This document shows positions 9,904 through 22,105 of a DNA stretch of 64,000 nucleotides, one piece after another (position 1 is the first letter of the stretch; each line of letters begins with the position of its first letter). Made by a program: the position numbers and the translations under genes. The DNA comes from Hyalella azteca (Eukaryota; Arthropoda; Malacostraca; Amphipoda; Hyalellidae): the NCBI RefSeq assembly GCF_000764305.2, contig NW_025936619.1, positions 62,001 through 126,000 on the forward strand, read 5' to 3'. The notes under the pieces are model-generated. The model was not told where the DNA came from. It made no database searches and was given only the letters and a program-made list of their open reading frames with translations.

Positions 9904-12879
9904 GCACGTACACGTGTGCACGTCGATTAATAATAGGGAATGAACGGTTTGCAAATAATGCGCCCGGTTTTACAGGACCTCAATATTTCAGTATATTTAT
10001 ATTTTATAAGCTCTTACGTGCTGTCCTGTCGACTGTCAAGATAATTTTCGTAGCCTCTGAACGGAATCTAATTTGTGCCCCAGAAATTATTAGTAATATA
10101 AAATTAAAATAAGTGAACATCAAAATAAGCTCATTGGTAAATATCAACCCTGTATTAGTGGGAATAGCGGCGGTATGCACACGATTAAGTAATTGTCTTG
10201 TATTTGCCTCATTGAAATCTCATGACCTCATGTATGGGTTGTCATGACAAGAAGTTTATGCGGAAACATCCTGCTAGCAATGGCCTTCACGTAGTGTTAA
10301 CACGGGACGCGGAATTTTGACCGAAGTCTGGTTGATGTCCCATTGTACGCTTTAAGTAATTATTGTATATGAACGTTAAATTTTAACCTGCAAAATTTAT
10401 ATTGAAATTTAGAATACAAGGAGATTAAGCATCAATATTAAAAGGAGGATAGTTTATATTTTCCTTTAAAAAGCCAACCATTCCTTATTTGCTATGTACG
10501 CTGCAACTTTATTTCAATACAATAAATGCACCAGCACAATTTCATCTTTAATTAAGATCCTGTTATATTTTTGTAACGCTACCACTTTTGCTCCGCGAAA
10601 ACGTATCATCGCTTCAAACTTATAGAAGGAATTCACGATTCCTCGGAAATAAAAAAATTCAGATGACGTCACATCATTTTCTTCCATTGCATTGTACAAC
10701 ATGCACAGAACGGCGATTTATTTTTATTAAGTTTCTAAAGTAATTCTCCGGTTCAACAGGTTAGTTGCCCTTGAATATTCATTAGAGACTTTCTCTGCGC
10801 CTATTATACTCCTACACTCCTATACTTTTATATTTTATTTTTTTCTTAGGTTTGTTTGATAAAGTTGTGTTATCTTTGATGAATAATGAAATGGATTTAA
10901 TTTCCTCCTTAATGAGTCGGACCGATCGATCTGCATTAATTAATTAATGAACACTTATAGGTTTTTATAATACGCGCATATTTTTTAATTGATTATTTTC
11001 GTGCTTCATAACACAGTTTTGATTGATTTTCGTTGATAATTAACGTATCATGGAGGTTTTTTGTTGACTAAACTATATTTAGAGGTCGATTATTATGATC
11101 GTGCCGATATATTTAACCTTTACTCTCTGCTGGGTTTATCGTTTTTAAGGAGTAAAAGAATGAGCTCAAATCATGATTTTCACACCCTGCGTGTGAGCAA
11201 CAATATGAGACCATTATTTAATGAATATTTTATTAATTGTACACCTAGTACTTTATTTAATTTTATCATATGTAGGGAACTAGAGGGTGCTCTCTAGAGA
11301 ACAAGAGAGAACTTCCAGACTATAAATGTGAGGAGGATAGTTGTAATGTAAATTCCGATGTAATTTTTTCGGCATTTCAGCTCATGCAGGAGCAACTAAA
11401 TTATTTTTCATGCTACAATATTGAAATAAATGAACATGAAAAAAATGAATATGAAAAATAAATAAAAATAAAATTTAGAAAATAAACTGACGACACTTAT
11501 AATGACAAAAATTGTCTTCTGTTAGTTCTACAGCGAGCGCCATGAGTCAGAGGGACGCGGAAACGACGCCCGTATGCTTCGTGTCATTAAGCCGCTCTCG
11601 TGTTCCTGATGGATGAGGTGTGGCCAATGCTAAATTGATTTCACGTTTGGTATGAATAGGACTGGATTGATTGTTTTTTCTACGTCGTTATTAGCAGACA
11701 AAAATGAATCTAATATATCAATATAAATTTATTTTCAATCCCTGTTCCTCCGAGAAAATTTTAAAAGTTGAATGTGCCATCATTATGTTGAATGTTATGT
11801 ATGTTGTTATGTTAAATGCATCATCATTAGGCCTTTTGGCCTAAAAACCAATTAAAAAATTAAAAGACATATGTTGAAATCAATAAGTGTTTTAGTTTAA
11901 TTAGAACAATCATCCCTGGGCACCTTTTTTCACTTCATCATATAGTTTCTTGGTTAACAAAAATATTTTAAATGAGACAGCCAAGCTTGAAAGCTGCGTA
12001 GCAGTCCCATCACAAACATTGCAATAATAAATTTAAGAGATAACGCTCGAATAATACCTTAACAATCAAGAAGATTATTCGCGACCTCGAACATATCTGC
12101 ACGGTCAAGAGCACGACGAATTCATTATACCCTCAATATCAACAAAGTCATATGGTATATTGAAATTTCGTAGCAATTAATGGAATGTTTTAACCGTGCC
12201 TCCTGTTTACGATGCAGCTAGCCGACTTCCTAGAAGGGCCTGCAATTTGCATAAAACCTTGCATCGATAGCGGCGCTTTACCATTCAGCAGCATTTTTTT
12301 TATTCTCTGAGAACTCGTTCATCAAAGATTAATTCTTAGGCTGCGTAGAGATGATGACTTGCAGGCTATGGGTTTGTACTGAAGAACCTGAAACGGGAAT
12401 TAGTATGGCAACTGCACAGCACTCTACTTTATTAAAGCAACCGTACAAAATAATGAACGTTTTCGAGTCTCGTACCAAGATTAGGTATTGTATTTTTATG
12501 GACGAATAAACAATACTTATTAAGATAGGATCTCGCTCGACAGACGCTGGTCACTGCAAACGTAGTGTATGCTAACGACTGAAAATGATGATTACACCGT
12601 ATTTTTTATTCAATCATATATATATTGTATTTATTGACTAGCTTGATCCATAGTGAAACCAACCATTCCACAGAAATGATAACATTTAGACTCTCTTTCC
12701 TTATCGTCAGTAATCACGATTGCGCTCTCTCTCTCGGCACGAGTACTATAGGGTAAAATTATACATAAATTAGCACTACCATAAACGCAGGAGCGCTGGC
12801 CGGGACATCGAGGAGGGGTAAGGTAATGGAGGCAGTGCTGCGGTAATGAGAAGTAATGACGGTCGTAAGACAGAGATCT
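9904..12879. other. Unassigned AT-rich stretch
   Basis: No gene or repeat family is recognised. Small palindromes occur, such as AGGCCTTTTGGCCT near 11830. The 78-codon plus frame at 11061 and the 62-codon minus frame at 10514 have no motif and are regarded as chance. Confidence 0.4.
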
Positions 12880-12969
12880 GGGCCTATACTTTCAAAACTC
12901 GCTAAGTGAACGTAAGTAGTTACGCTCTATTTTCTTGTCTATGATTGGTGGATTTTGGTTGAAAGACCG
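12880..12969 (-). mobile_element. Family A inverted-repeat element, truncated copy 3
   Basis: It begins with the terminus GGGCCTATACTTTCAAAA and continues through CTCGCTAAGTGAACGTAAG and CTATGATTGGTGGATTTTG. It breaks off after GAAAGACCG, where other copies continue into the GTCAATGATTGGCTGATG half. So only about 90 bp remains, in inverted orientation relative to copies 1 and 2. The central palindrome is mutated (GTAAGTAGTTAC). Confidence 0.8.
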
Positions 12970-14620
12970 ATCCAGTTCAGCTGTCCGTTGGTGAATGCCG
13001 GCCTCTGCATCACGCGGTATGTGGAGACGTTGAGGGCATTCCAGCCTTCAAGGCTTTGCCTTAACTTTGGCCAGTAATTCGATGCATTCGCTTTAAGGTA
13101 CATAAAGAATGCTAATTTAGTTGGGAAAATGCTTGCACGTATTCTGGAACATTTAGCAGTTATTCTAAGGTAGCTATATGTATGTTTAACAGGCAATATG
13201 GGAGACTAATTTTGAAGAATTGAAAAAACTTACGGACACATCATAACAAATTCATTAGGCTCAGGTGACCTTAAATATCATGCAAATATTTGTATCTACC
13301 TAAAACACACTAATCATTTTATCAATGCTGCCTCGCTGAACTGAGACCCAAGGCTACGTGATCTTGTACATAGATTTCTACCAACAGACCAGCCTCAAGT
13401 GACAAGTCTTGAGAGAAGCATGATTTGGCTGCGCTTCGAGGTCGGTACTCAGCGATCCCTATAAAGGGCAGACCAATGGTACAATGGACTTCTAAATCGT
13501 ATTTATATTTTAAAATTCATTGCACGTCGCTCATTGAAGTTTCTTTGAAGGCACGGTCATGTTTACGCCTTCGACACCGAGGGTGCGTGGGCGGCTGTGC
13601 CTAATATTGGAAGCGTCCTCGTGAGACTCGGTTGAATGAATAAGTCAAGTGGCTTGTTCCTAATGCAAGTCATCATTATAATCTGATATATGGCAATAGG
13701 TTGCGCGGAATAGACAAACCCAGTAATGTGAGAATTTCGTTTTTGAAAATCCCGTTATCCAGAATCCGATCATGCCGAACTTCATTGTCCTAAATTCACT
13801 TAATTCTTGTGAAATTAATCTTGCGATGTTAAAGAGAGGAAACGCGCATTTAGCATAGAACTCACATCTTAGATTTTTTAGAAATTAGGTCATATTTTTA
13901 CTTACCTGAGTAGATATACCAATTTAACTTTAGCATTTCAACATAGTCTAGATATAGCATTTCAACATAGTGTATCTATAGCCTCAATTTGTCTATGTCT
14001 GGCGATTCTACTGGTATCACTGAAAATACAATACCTGGTAATATCCTGATACGAAAGGTATCGTGAATACGCGCTTTCTCTGTCCCTATTTATATCAAGT
14101 GACAGACTTCAAACGCTCACTCAATCACACACAAAAATTTTGACAAATTTAAATGAGATTTCAGGAAGAAGTTTGTTTCTGTGTTTGTTTGCTAATATTG
14201 TGTGTTTGCTTGCTTGATGAGCGACACCGTAAATATAAATCAAAGCTAGGTATTCACACCAACGTTTCGAATTAGCGATGTGTTTGAACTGAGCGCCGGA
14301 TTTGTTCGCAGCCACAGCGTCTCCATGACACAAACTTGTATGAGGTGCACATGTATAGTTTAGGTCACGATTAGTGTTACTTATTCCCTTATTAAGCTTC
14401 CATTTATTCTGCTTCGATATTAATTTAAGCTTCTCTGAACAAATAGCAATTGTATGGGAAGCAAGTGTCATCAAAATTGAATATCAGCCGGAAATTGGAT
14501 CAATAATAAGTAATCACGTAAAAGAATTACATCGCGGCTCGTCTGCATTGTGTTGGATAGAATTGAATAGACTTCAACATTTCAGAATGAAAATTAAAAA
14601 AATTAGTTACATGATACGAA
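12970..14620. other. Unassigned stretch with a 25-bp imperfect duplication
   Basis: TAGCATTTCAACATAGT occurs twice at about 13932-13975. Otherwise nothing is recognised. The overlapping frames at 14121-14474 (minus) and 14374-14658 (plus) carry no motif. Confidence 0.35.
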
Positions 14621-14629
14621 CAAGAAGTG

Positions 14630-14860
14630 GTCGTATAGTCATATGGTCATACGGTTGATATGGTCAAGCGCACCCAGATGAGTGCAACGAGCCGTGGGTT
14701 CGAATCCTGAAAAGCTACGAAAACTATAAGGCGTCACTTTACTATATATAGTCGGTGCGAGCCGTCTAAGGTGGCATCTATAGCGTAGCTGTAGAAGTGC
14801 TATCCTAAACTGATTGTATTAGATGTTACGTAGGTAAATAGTACGGTCCATGTGCAAAAA
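14630..14860 (+). mobile_element. tRNA-derived SINE, copy 1 (degenerate)
   Basis: It has a perfect RNA polymerase III B box, GGTTCGAATCC, at 14697-14707. An A-box-like TGGTCAAGCGCA lies about 36 bp upstream at 14661. The head aligns with the second copy at 41.9 kb: AGATGA, AGCCGTGGGTTCGAATC, AAGCT, then similar tails with GTGCGAGC/GTGCTCGCAGC and GTAGGTA. The tRNA-like head followed by an unrelated body, present twice, fits a SINE and not a functional tRNA gene. The acceptor stem cannot be folded. Ends and target-site duplications were not resolved. Confidence 0.6.
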
Positions 14861-15161
14861 CTCTGATGCTGCTAAAACAAATTAGACTCACTCACATTTT
14901 TCAAGACTATCTTGGACTGTGCTAGGGCACTCGATCTATATTCTTCAACAATTCCTACGGATTTCATAGTTCAAAACTATTGAGTTTCTAATTATGCCCA
15001 TATGCGAGAAAAATTTCAAGCAGCTTGTAATGTAAGTTTCATTTAATCTCTGCCGACATGAATCCCCGTACAGAAGCCGTTACGTCGCTGACGATGGCAG
15101 TCATCCGTTCCGCTTCCGCGATTTGGCATGATGACCTCTGGGCGACACGCGCCGTTCGCCC
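14861..15161. other. Unassigned stretch
   Basis: No feature is recognised. The GC content rises at about 15060-15160, just before the tandem repeat. Confidence 0.3.
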
Positions 15162-15410
15162 GGCTGATCGAGTGCCATGAAGTCTTTCAAAAGCTCGGAA
15201 AAATACTGCCCATCTAGGAAAATTTTGCGCTAATAGCAGTAAAAGGCTGATCGAGTGCCATGAAGTCTTTCAAATGCTTGGAAAAATACTGCCCATCTAG
15301 AAAATTTTTGCGCTAATAGCAGTAAAAGGCTGATCGAGTGCCATAAAGTCTTTCAAAAGCTCGGAAAAATACTGCCCATCTAGAAAAATTTTGCGCTAAT
15401 AGCAGTAAAG
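15162..15410. repeat. 83-bp tandem repeat, three copies
   Basis: Three units start at 15162, 15245 and 15328. Each begins GGCTGATCGAGTGCCAT(G/A)AAG and ends TTTTGCGCTAATAGCAGTAAA. Only a few substitutions separate them (for example AAAGCTCGG against AATGCTTGG). Exact 83-bp spacing and high identity imply recent unequal exchange or replication slippage. Confidence 0.95.
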
Positions 15411-18400
15411 GGTGAAGGTTTTGGGCAAAGCAAAGTGGCGTCGAGTTAGTGTTGCAACCAGCGATCGTTATTGAACTATTTGGCTCAAAATATAAGCACG
15501 TGGTTGTTGGTACTGCAAGCATTAAGTTTGATTGACTGATTGTAAATAATATGGCGTGCAAGAATAATTAATACAGTGACTGACAGTCGACGAAAAATTA
15601 AAACAGATATTTCGATAAGAATTACATTTGTTCCATGGGCAAACTCTATGCGCAGAGCTCAATTTTTCTTCTAAACATAACAGATGTAGGAGCACCCGTT
15701 ATTCCTAATAAAAACAATCGAATTAAACAATGTTAAATTGTTTTAAAGTTATTTTACACCCTGACTTCATGGCATGCACTGAGAAAATAATTTCACCCAC
15801 ATTACATTATCTCAGATAGAGGACAATATTGGAGAGTCAGAGTTTCTTTATAGGCTCAACATCGTTGTCAGCCGTGAAATTATTGTCAAGCGAAGATAAG
15901 CTTCCCATGCACCCATATCGATAGTTCACAAATGGTCCGATCCGTTGAAATAATAAAAAATCTAATAATATAACGAAAATTGTAATCTATTTAGAAATAT
16001 TTTCAATTATTTTTTTTTTAATTTATCCCGCGCTTTAATAATAAATCTTGATGTATTATAGTTTTGCTCCTGTTATCTTTATTTTCCAATATTTTTTTCA
16101 AATAGTGTTATGAACTAATAAAAATATTGTTGGACCTCTGGTCTTTATTTTCCAGTATTATCTACACATAAGGCGTTATCCTTGAAAAAAGAGTCGCTGA
16201 GCAGCGTGAGTAGTGAAGGCAGTATAAGAGCTCCGGATGGCAGCGCGGCTGATGAAGAGAGGAGTACAGCTGGTTAATCATATATGCTCGAAGTTATATA
16301 AAATCAGCCATAACAAACCAAATTCAGAATTATACTTTATCAGGAGAGAAAATATTGTATTTTTGTAGAAACGATATAGATTGAATAAAATCTCGAGGGA
16401 GGAACATGTACACAATGGTGCAAATTTAGATTTAAATTAGGTAATTAAATATTGGAAAAAGTTAAAAAATCAATGACTTTTAGGCATTGTACTGCAAAAT
16501 AAAAATAACTTATACGCGGATGAAAAACAATGATAGATTTTTTGTAATATCAATAAGTGAAGCGTGTCAATAAATAATTTTAAATAGAAGTTTTGCATCA
16601 AATTAAAAATAAATAAATAAAAGTTGCTCGAATATATTCGAATATTATTCGAATATTATTTCGTAATTACATTCGAAATAATATTTACAGAGTAGCAACG
16701 TGCTCGAATTTACTGTGTCCAAGTTTACAGGCAAAAAACCAGCTTCGGTTAATCTTTGGTCTTGTTAAATCCTTTTATTTCTACGCTTATTTCGAATGCA
16801 GAATGAAGTCCTTTCGTTTTAAGCTTCTAATTTTGCACTTAACGCCCATTTTGGGATGTTTACGGTCAGTTTGACGGACGTGAATTACCCTTCAGAGGCC
16901 TACACACGTGTAAGCTTTAACAACTCAGAACTATAAGCTTATTTGGAGCTAGTTTTGCATGGCATAATCACCGCTCCAAGCCCTCGACCAATTAACAGAA
17001 ACCGAAATTACTGGAATCGCCTGCAACCCTGTCTTTATTTTGTGGGGGAAATGACATTGAAAAATATGAACCTTAACCTACTGTAAGTTGTCGCTATACT
17101 CTATTGAAGAAAAACTTAAATTAACAGTAATAATTAATTCATGAGTGAATAGTGTATCTAAACTGCATTTCATTGCATTTTGTTTCATGAGTTTCAACAG
17201 CATTTCATATTTTGCTGCGACACTTTTTACTCCTGGAACTACGCGCAAGAAACTCACTTGGCTGTGAACAAAGCAGGTGTTCAAGACCTGGACACGGAGC
17301 TAAATTGCCCAGCGGTCAACCTTCTCACTTTTACTGTTGACTCGCGTGAAAGAGAGAAGCTTTTTGTGTGGTTCTATTTGAAAGATTTGTGTTCTTGTGA
17401 AATCGTGGTCTAATTGCAACGTGCACAGTGACTCTTTTTATGATGTTGTTCTAAAGCTCCGAAGCTTCCAACTTAACACGAAAGTAGCAACAGAGTCAAG
17501 AAAACTCTTGGAATTAACCAATTCAGGAATTTGAACTCTCATAAAAACAACTCCGCTCGTCCATAAAATAGAATAAATATACACGAACAAAATTCAGCGA
17601 TATCTTTGAAAACTCTTGCTTCGCACGAAGATTTTCCAATTGCTATTGAGCAGATAATAAGTAGTTAGTCGAGATCAGCTGATTTATTATCGTTGTAGCT
17701 TATAAGCGTTAACTTCCGAACAATAGCTCCTGACATCTTTGATGTATTTGTAAAGGTGCAATTCCTCAGAAATAGCTTACTAAACAATTGCATTGGCAAA
17801 AGCATTTGCACGTTTTCAACAAGTTGCTTTTTATGAACGTCAAACCCGAAAATTCAGATTTAAACATATTATCATGTTTGTCAACCAGTTTAGAATCATT
17901 AATTTGATCTTTAGCCACCTCCAATTAAAGAGGTATGTAAGCACCTTAACTACAAGATAAGCAAGATAAAGTGTCTTTGAGTTAATAAAAAATACTGACA
18001 TTAGTGAGGAGGCCAGGTAGAATACAACATTTCTGATGCTACAACATCCGATGGAAAGGTAAATTTTTTTCCGACCGTTTTAATGATACGCAAGAAAGAC
18101 GTCATTTAAATGCGTGACCGGCTCTATTTGTATTCTGGGGTTGTTGAAGCGAAGAAAATTTAAATAATTTCGCCTGTCATCGGGATCCATTAACACAATA
18201 AAGACACAATAAAGTTTGATTTGATGCATGCAATTTTCGATGGTTTAACACTTTGAAGGCATCTCTGAGATTAGTCTGTTTGTCCGCCTGCATCTTAATT
18301 GTCCAAACCTGTTTTCCGTCAGCTTGCCTAGAAGCTTGGACACGAATGACTGCCATCATTCTGCACATCGTGCGCCGTACATGGCCACGGAAACTGTTCG

Positions 18401-19570
18401 CCAATTGTGATACATGACGTTGGGAGACAAAAGGTTTTCACTCTGCACAATTTGCAGAATGCGTATCCACACACAATCACGCAATACCAAATTTGTTGTT
18501 GTTTTCATCCATGTTTGACTATCTATTCAGTATTAGGTTATTGTACATCCATGATAAAAGAGATATTCATTTATGTTTAGGCATGACATAGATGTATTCA
18601 GAATTAGATGGAGGTCAAGTAATGAATTTTTGTTAGGATCACGTCAACACGCAGTTCTCCATAGTCAACAAATTAGATAAACCAGTACAATATTTTACAA
18701 AAAAACCCGAACCCAAATAAAGTAATGATGCCATAAGGTTCATTTAAAGAGGATATCAAACCAGCCCGGGCAGGTTCCATGCAAGAGATCTGATGTTTCA
18801 GGGAATTATAGAGCCCATATGTGCTCACTGAAGCTGATAAACCAAAGAATGTGAACGTGAAGAGACGATGGTTTGGCCATGATAAAATTGAAATGGATAT
18901 GAAAAGACCAGCTTAATCTGAGTGACTCTTGCGAAGCTATACGTCAGCAGTGATTATCGAGCTTCAATTTGTAGCATTCCGAGCAATCTGACGTTATAAA
19001 AAAGGATTAAAGACAAAAAATTTTTCACGTTTTTCATCTTTGACTGCCAGGGAGTATGAAAATAGGTCTATTTTTTGTAATTTACCAAGAATTTTACATT
19101 CTTTTTTTAGTCCACTTATTCCACCTAACGGACCAGGTGCAATCATCGTTGTGATTTAACATCAATCGACATTTTGAATCGTAATTTTCAATCATTCTTC
19201 TCTAGTACTAGATGTTTGTTTTGACTGAAATGTGATTCAGTAAGTGAAAATAATATTTTCAGGATATACAGTAATTTCAATGCGTGTACCACATATGGCG
19301 CACAATGAGGTCAAAGTGTTAAATAATTTTTTGCTCTGTGCATTTTGGCTTTGTGACTTACGGTTAATAAATTGACTATTGTTATCAAAGAAAAATTCTT
19401 TATAAAACATTCTTCTGTCTCAACTTCAGCTTCTAAATTCATTGAATTATCAGCATACTTTGTTAATTTTAGATTCATACATGAAAGGAAATTTGAGCTA
19501 ATCGCGCCTTCTCTCGATGAAAACTTCGTAATGGTTTTACAACTCCCGACTCATCACATTACCGACACGC
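15411..19570. other. Unassigned AT-rich stretch
   Basis: No gene is recognised. At about 16625-16680 there is a run of TTCGAATATTATTCGAATA-type palindromic repeats. The minus frame 18177-18404 (75 codons) is mildly protein-like but has no recognisable motif. The plus frame 17180-17413 likewise has none. Confidence 0.35.
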
Positions 19571-19571
19571 G

Positions 19572-19712
19572 TCTATACTTTCAATACCCGCTAAGTGAAC
19601 GTAAGTACTTACGCTCTATTTTCTTGTCTATGATTGGTGGATTTTGCTTGAAAGGCCGTCAATGATTGGCTGACGAACTTACGATCTCTTAACTTTTTTT
19701 GAAAGTGTAGGT
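19572..19712 (-). mobile_element. Family A inverted-repeat element, copy 4
   Basis: Nearly full length (about 141 bp), in the inverted orientation. It starts CTATACTTTCAATACCCGC and ends TTTTTTTGAAAGTGTAGG, with every internal block present (GTAAGTACTTACGCTC, CTATGATTGGTGG, GGCCGTCAATGATTGGCTG). The outer G-rich part of the termini is not conserved here, and no target-site duplication is evident. Confidence 0.85.
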
Positions 19713-20325
19713 AACGGTGCGTAGAAGATAATTACTCATCGAAAGATAATTGCAGGGTATGATGCACATCAACGCAGCATTGCGGGCTCTTCAACCACAA
19801 GATATTATAAGCATTCAAGTAGAATTTGCTGATGAAGTCTTCAAAAAATATGATTAAATGCTCGTTTCGGCTTAGTAACTTCCGACGATTTCCCCCAAGC
19901 TGAGCTTATGTCAGGTGACAAAATTTGCATGATGGCCCTGAACATTTGAACTTCTGAGCTTTCATGTACGGTAATTTATTTAATACTGCATGCGGTGTTG
20001 ATCATTTGATTCTTCTTTGAAAACGCGCGGTCAAATAATGGAGTCGTTTATTAGGCGCGTGATGTTTGTGTCGGAGCAACAGAGCTTTCTAAGAGCCTCA
20101 TTAGCCCGCACATGGAGATGAATAAGTAATAAGTGTTTTCTAGGTAGACTGCTGCACAAGAACTTTTTATTTATTCTTTACTTAAATATTGCTAAATTTA
20201 AAGACAGTACAATGTTGAAAGACAGTACAATGTTGTTGGAGAGAGACTTTCATCGTAGTGGAAGAAAACAATGTTTAAATATTGTAACCAAATATCAAAT
20301 GAATATAAAATGGAAAATTTTCAGT

Positions 20326-20464
20326 TTAGTATTAATTAACCCTAACAATATAAGTTTCCATGAAAATAACGGATTATTATTTTCATAAAGTTTAAGGCAT
20401 TAATCTTAAGGATTTATTTAGGTCTAGAAATAGCTTTCAATGCATTGCTGCACAGGTGGATCAT
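20326..20464. repeat. Duplicated host segment, left copy
   Basis: The segment from TTAGTATTAATTAACCC to GCACAGGTGGATCAT is repeated with high identity at 20677-20823. Between the two copies sit two broken family A elements. The left copy runs straight into a family A terminus at 20462. The right copy continues into unrelated sequence (ATCTCATCGCC), so the right copy probably represents the original locus. Confidence 0.85.
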
Positions 20465-20576
20465 ACTTTCAAAAAAAGTTAAGAGATCGTAAGTTCATCA
20501 GCCAATCATTGACGGCCTTTCAAGCAAAATCCACCAATCATAGACAAGAAAATAAAGCGTAAGTACTTACGTTCAC
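20462..20576 (+). mobile_element. Family A element, copy 5, right end missing
   Basis: It starts with CATACTTTCAAAAAAAG and contains all internal blocks up to GTAAGTACTTACGTTCAC. There it joins directly to the start of copy 6, so the TTAGCGAGTTTTGAAAGTAT terminus is absent. About 115 bp. Confidence 0.9.
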
Positions 20577-20676
20577 TATACTTTCAAAAAAAGTTAAGAG
20601 ATCGTAAGTTCATCAGCCAATCATTGACGGCCTTTCAAGCAAAATCCACCAATCATAGACAAGAAAATAGAGCGTA
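20577..20676 (+). mobile_element. Family A element, copy 6, right part missing
   Basis: It follows copy 5 head-to-tail, starting TATACTTTCAAAAAAAG. It stops at AATAGAGCGTA, where it abuts the right copy of the duplicated host segment. Nearly identical to copy 5 over the shared part, so probably a duplicate of it and not an independent insertion. Confidence 0.9.
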
Positions 20677-20823
20677 TTAGTATTAATTAACCCTAACAAT
20701 ATAAGTTTCCATGAAAATAACGGATTATTATTTTCATAAAGTTTAAGGTATTAATCCTAAGGATTTCTTCAGGTCCAGAAATAGCTCTAAAGCTTTCAAT
20801 GCATTGCTGCACAGCTGGATCAT
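20677..20823. repeat. Duplicated host segment, right copy
   Basis: This repeats 20326-20464 with a small insertion (AGCTCTAA near 20785) and a few substitutions. It overlaps the 3' part of the exon-like frame on the minus strand at 20693-20917, so part of that frame exists twice. Confidence 0.85.
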
Positions 20824-20917
20824 ATCTCATCGCCATGACGTACGGCGCTTTAGCCTTGTTGATAAATATGGCCGCTTTCTGCTCAACTTTCAGCTGCATG
20901 CACTCTGAGTTAACCAA
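20693..20917 (-). other. Exon-like open frame, protein unknown
   Basis: On the minus strand the frame gives a protein-like translation including VEQKAAIFINKAKAPYVMAM, RYDPAVQQCIESFRAI and SGPEEILRINTL. Its 5' part is clearly richer in G and C than the flanks. An acceptor-like CATGCAG lies just before LKVEQKAA, and no ATG context stands out. The distal part is copied, in decayed form with a stop, in the left host duplicate at 20326-20464. No family is recognised. It may be a genuine exon, a transposon remnant or chance. Confidence 0.25.
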
Positions 20918-22105
20918 TTTGTAATAATCATTTGGAGAACTATATTTAAAATAATAATTTACGAATAATATGTATTATTTCATAATAAAATATAATGAAT
21001 GGACTAACGATTTTTTTGTTCTTTGATGACATGAAGAAGAATTTTAATATCACAAATAAGTTGAGCAGTTTTATAGATCTTATTACGAATTTAGCTTATA
21101 TTTTTCCTTTGCAGCTGATATAAAGATGATGTTTAATAATAAAAATTGTTTAATGTAATTTTCATACGTTGCTTTGCTTGAACCAGGAAGAAAAGAAAGG
21201 AAAGAAAAGAAAAAAATAAAAATTTAAGACAAAGAAAAACACGTTTCACGATAATGTAGCAGCTGTTACAGCAATAAAAGTATACTCGGCTTGTACCGCG
21301 TGACAAGCCGAGTCCACCCAGTTGACGCTGAACAATCAGTTGACCTAATCCACCCAGTAGTCATTGCGCAGCTTTTTTGAAACAGATTTAAGAAAGTATT
21401 GAGGATTCTATTCATTGAAGGCTAGTAGCCATTGTAATGTGCAATTATACTGAACTGTCATGAGATAGAAGTTTTTGTAACATTAGGATTTTATCTCGGC
21501 TTTTATGAGCCACCTCGTGGCCTAAAGCACTTCGATGGAGCAGCTCATGCAGCAAGAGACCGAAGGTTTAATGCAGTGTGTTTAATTCTATTCAATTTTC
21601 AGAATTTACGAGTACATTCCCTGGTTCTGATAAAGAAGAATTCAATCGCTCTCCCTACGTTTCAAATGTTCCCAGTCGTGTATTTTCTGATGCGGTTCGA
21701 CAAAGTTGAGGCTCTCAGAAAGCCAATGCAATCATTATTCTTTCAATGCAATGTAAATGTACCAAAATCTATCATATTCAAGATACGAGCTAACAAAATT
21801 TCTTGCACGCATTTTAAACCCTATTGCATGGATGATGGTGGTCTAGAAAGTAAGCATATTTCACGGCAATAGGAAAGTTTGCAAGCTAGGCCTGTGTTTC
21901 GCCTTAGAAAGCCAATTTTGCAAACTTTTCACAATTTCAAGTGAAAACTGAAGCGTTTGCATTGTAAACGCCACTGCTGTGGCCAGTGAAAGCTGACCAC
22001 ACGAGGCAAGCGTTGCGCCACCCATTACCGAGGAGGAGTGAAGTGCAGGTACAAACATGGCACGAAGGCTTCTGCTTGCAATGAATTTTTCAAAACACAG
22101 AACTA
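20918..22105. other. Unassigned stretch with hairpin and polypurine run
   Basis: A polypurine tract occupies about 21186-21240. A perfect 11-bp inverted repeat (ACTCGGCTTGT 21284-21294 with ACAAGCCGAGT 21303-21313) has an 8-nt loop. The minus frame 21861-22058 (ATG in GCCATGT context, hydrophobic, 65 codons) has no recognisable motif. Confidence 0.4.

Noticed and set aside
14661..14735. Functional tRNA gene suggested by A and B boxes
   Set aside because: The acceptor and anticodon arms do not fold, and the same head with a shared non-tRNA body occurs at 41.9 kb, which fits a SINE.
15162..15410. CRISPR-like array in the 83-bp, 72-bp or 15-bp repeats
   Set aside because: The repeats are directly tandem with no unique spacers, and the sequence is eukaryotic in character.
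20462..20676. TCATCAG (CTGATGA on the reverse strand) inside every family A copy, as a possible hammerhead core
   Set aside because: No stem II or GAAA follows within a plausible distance in any copy.
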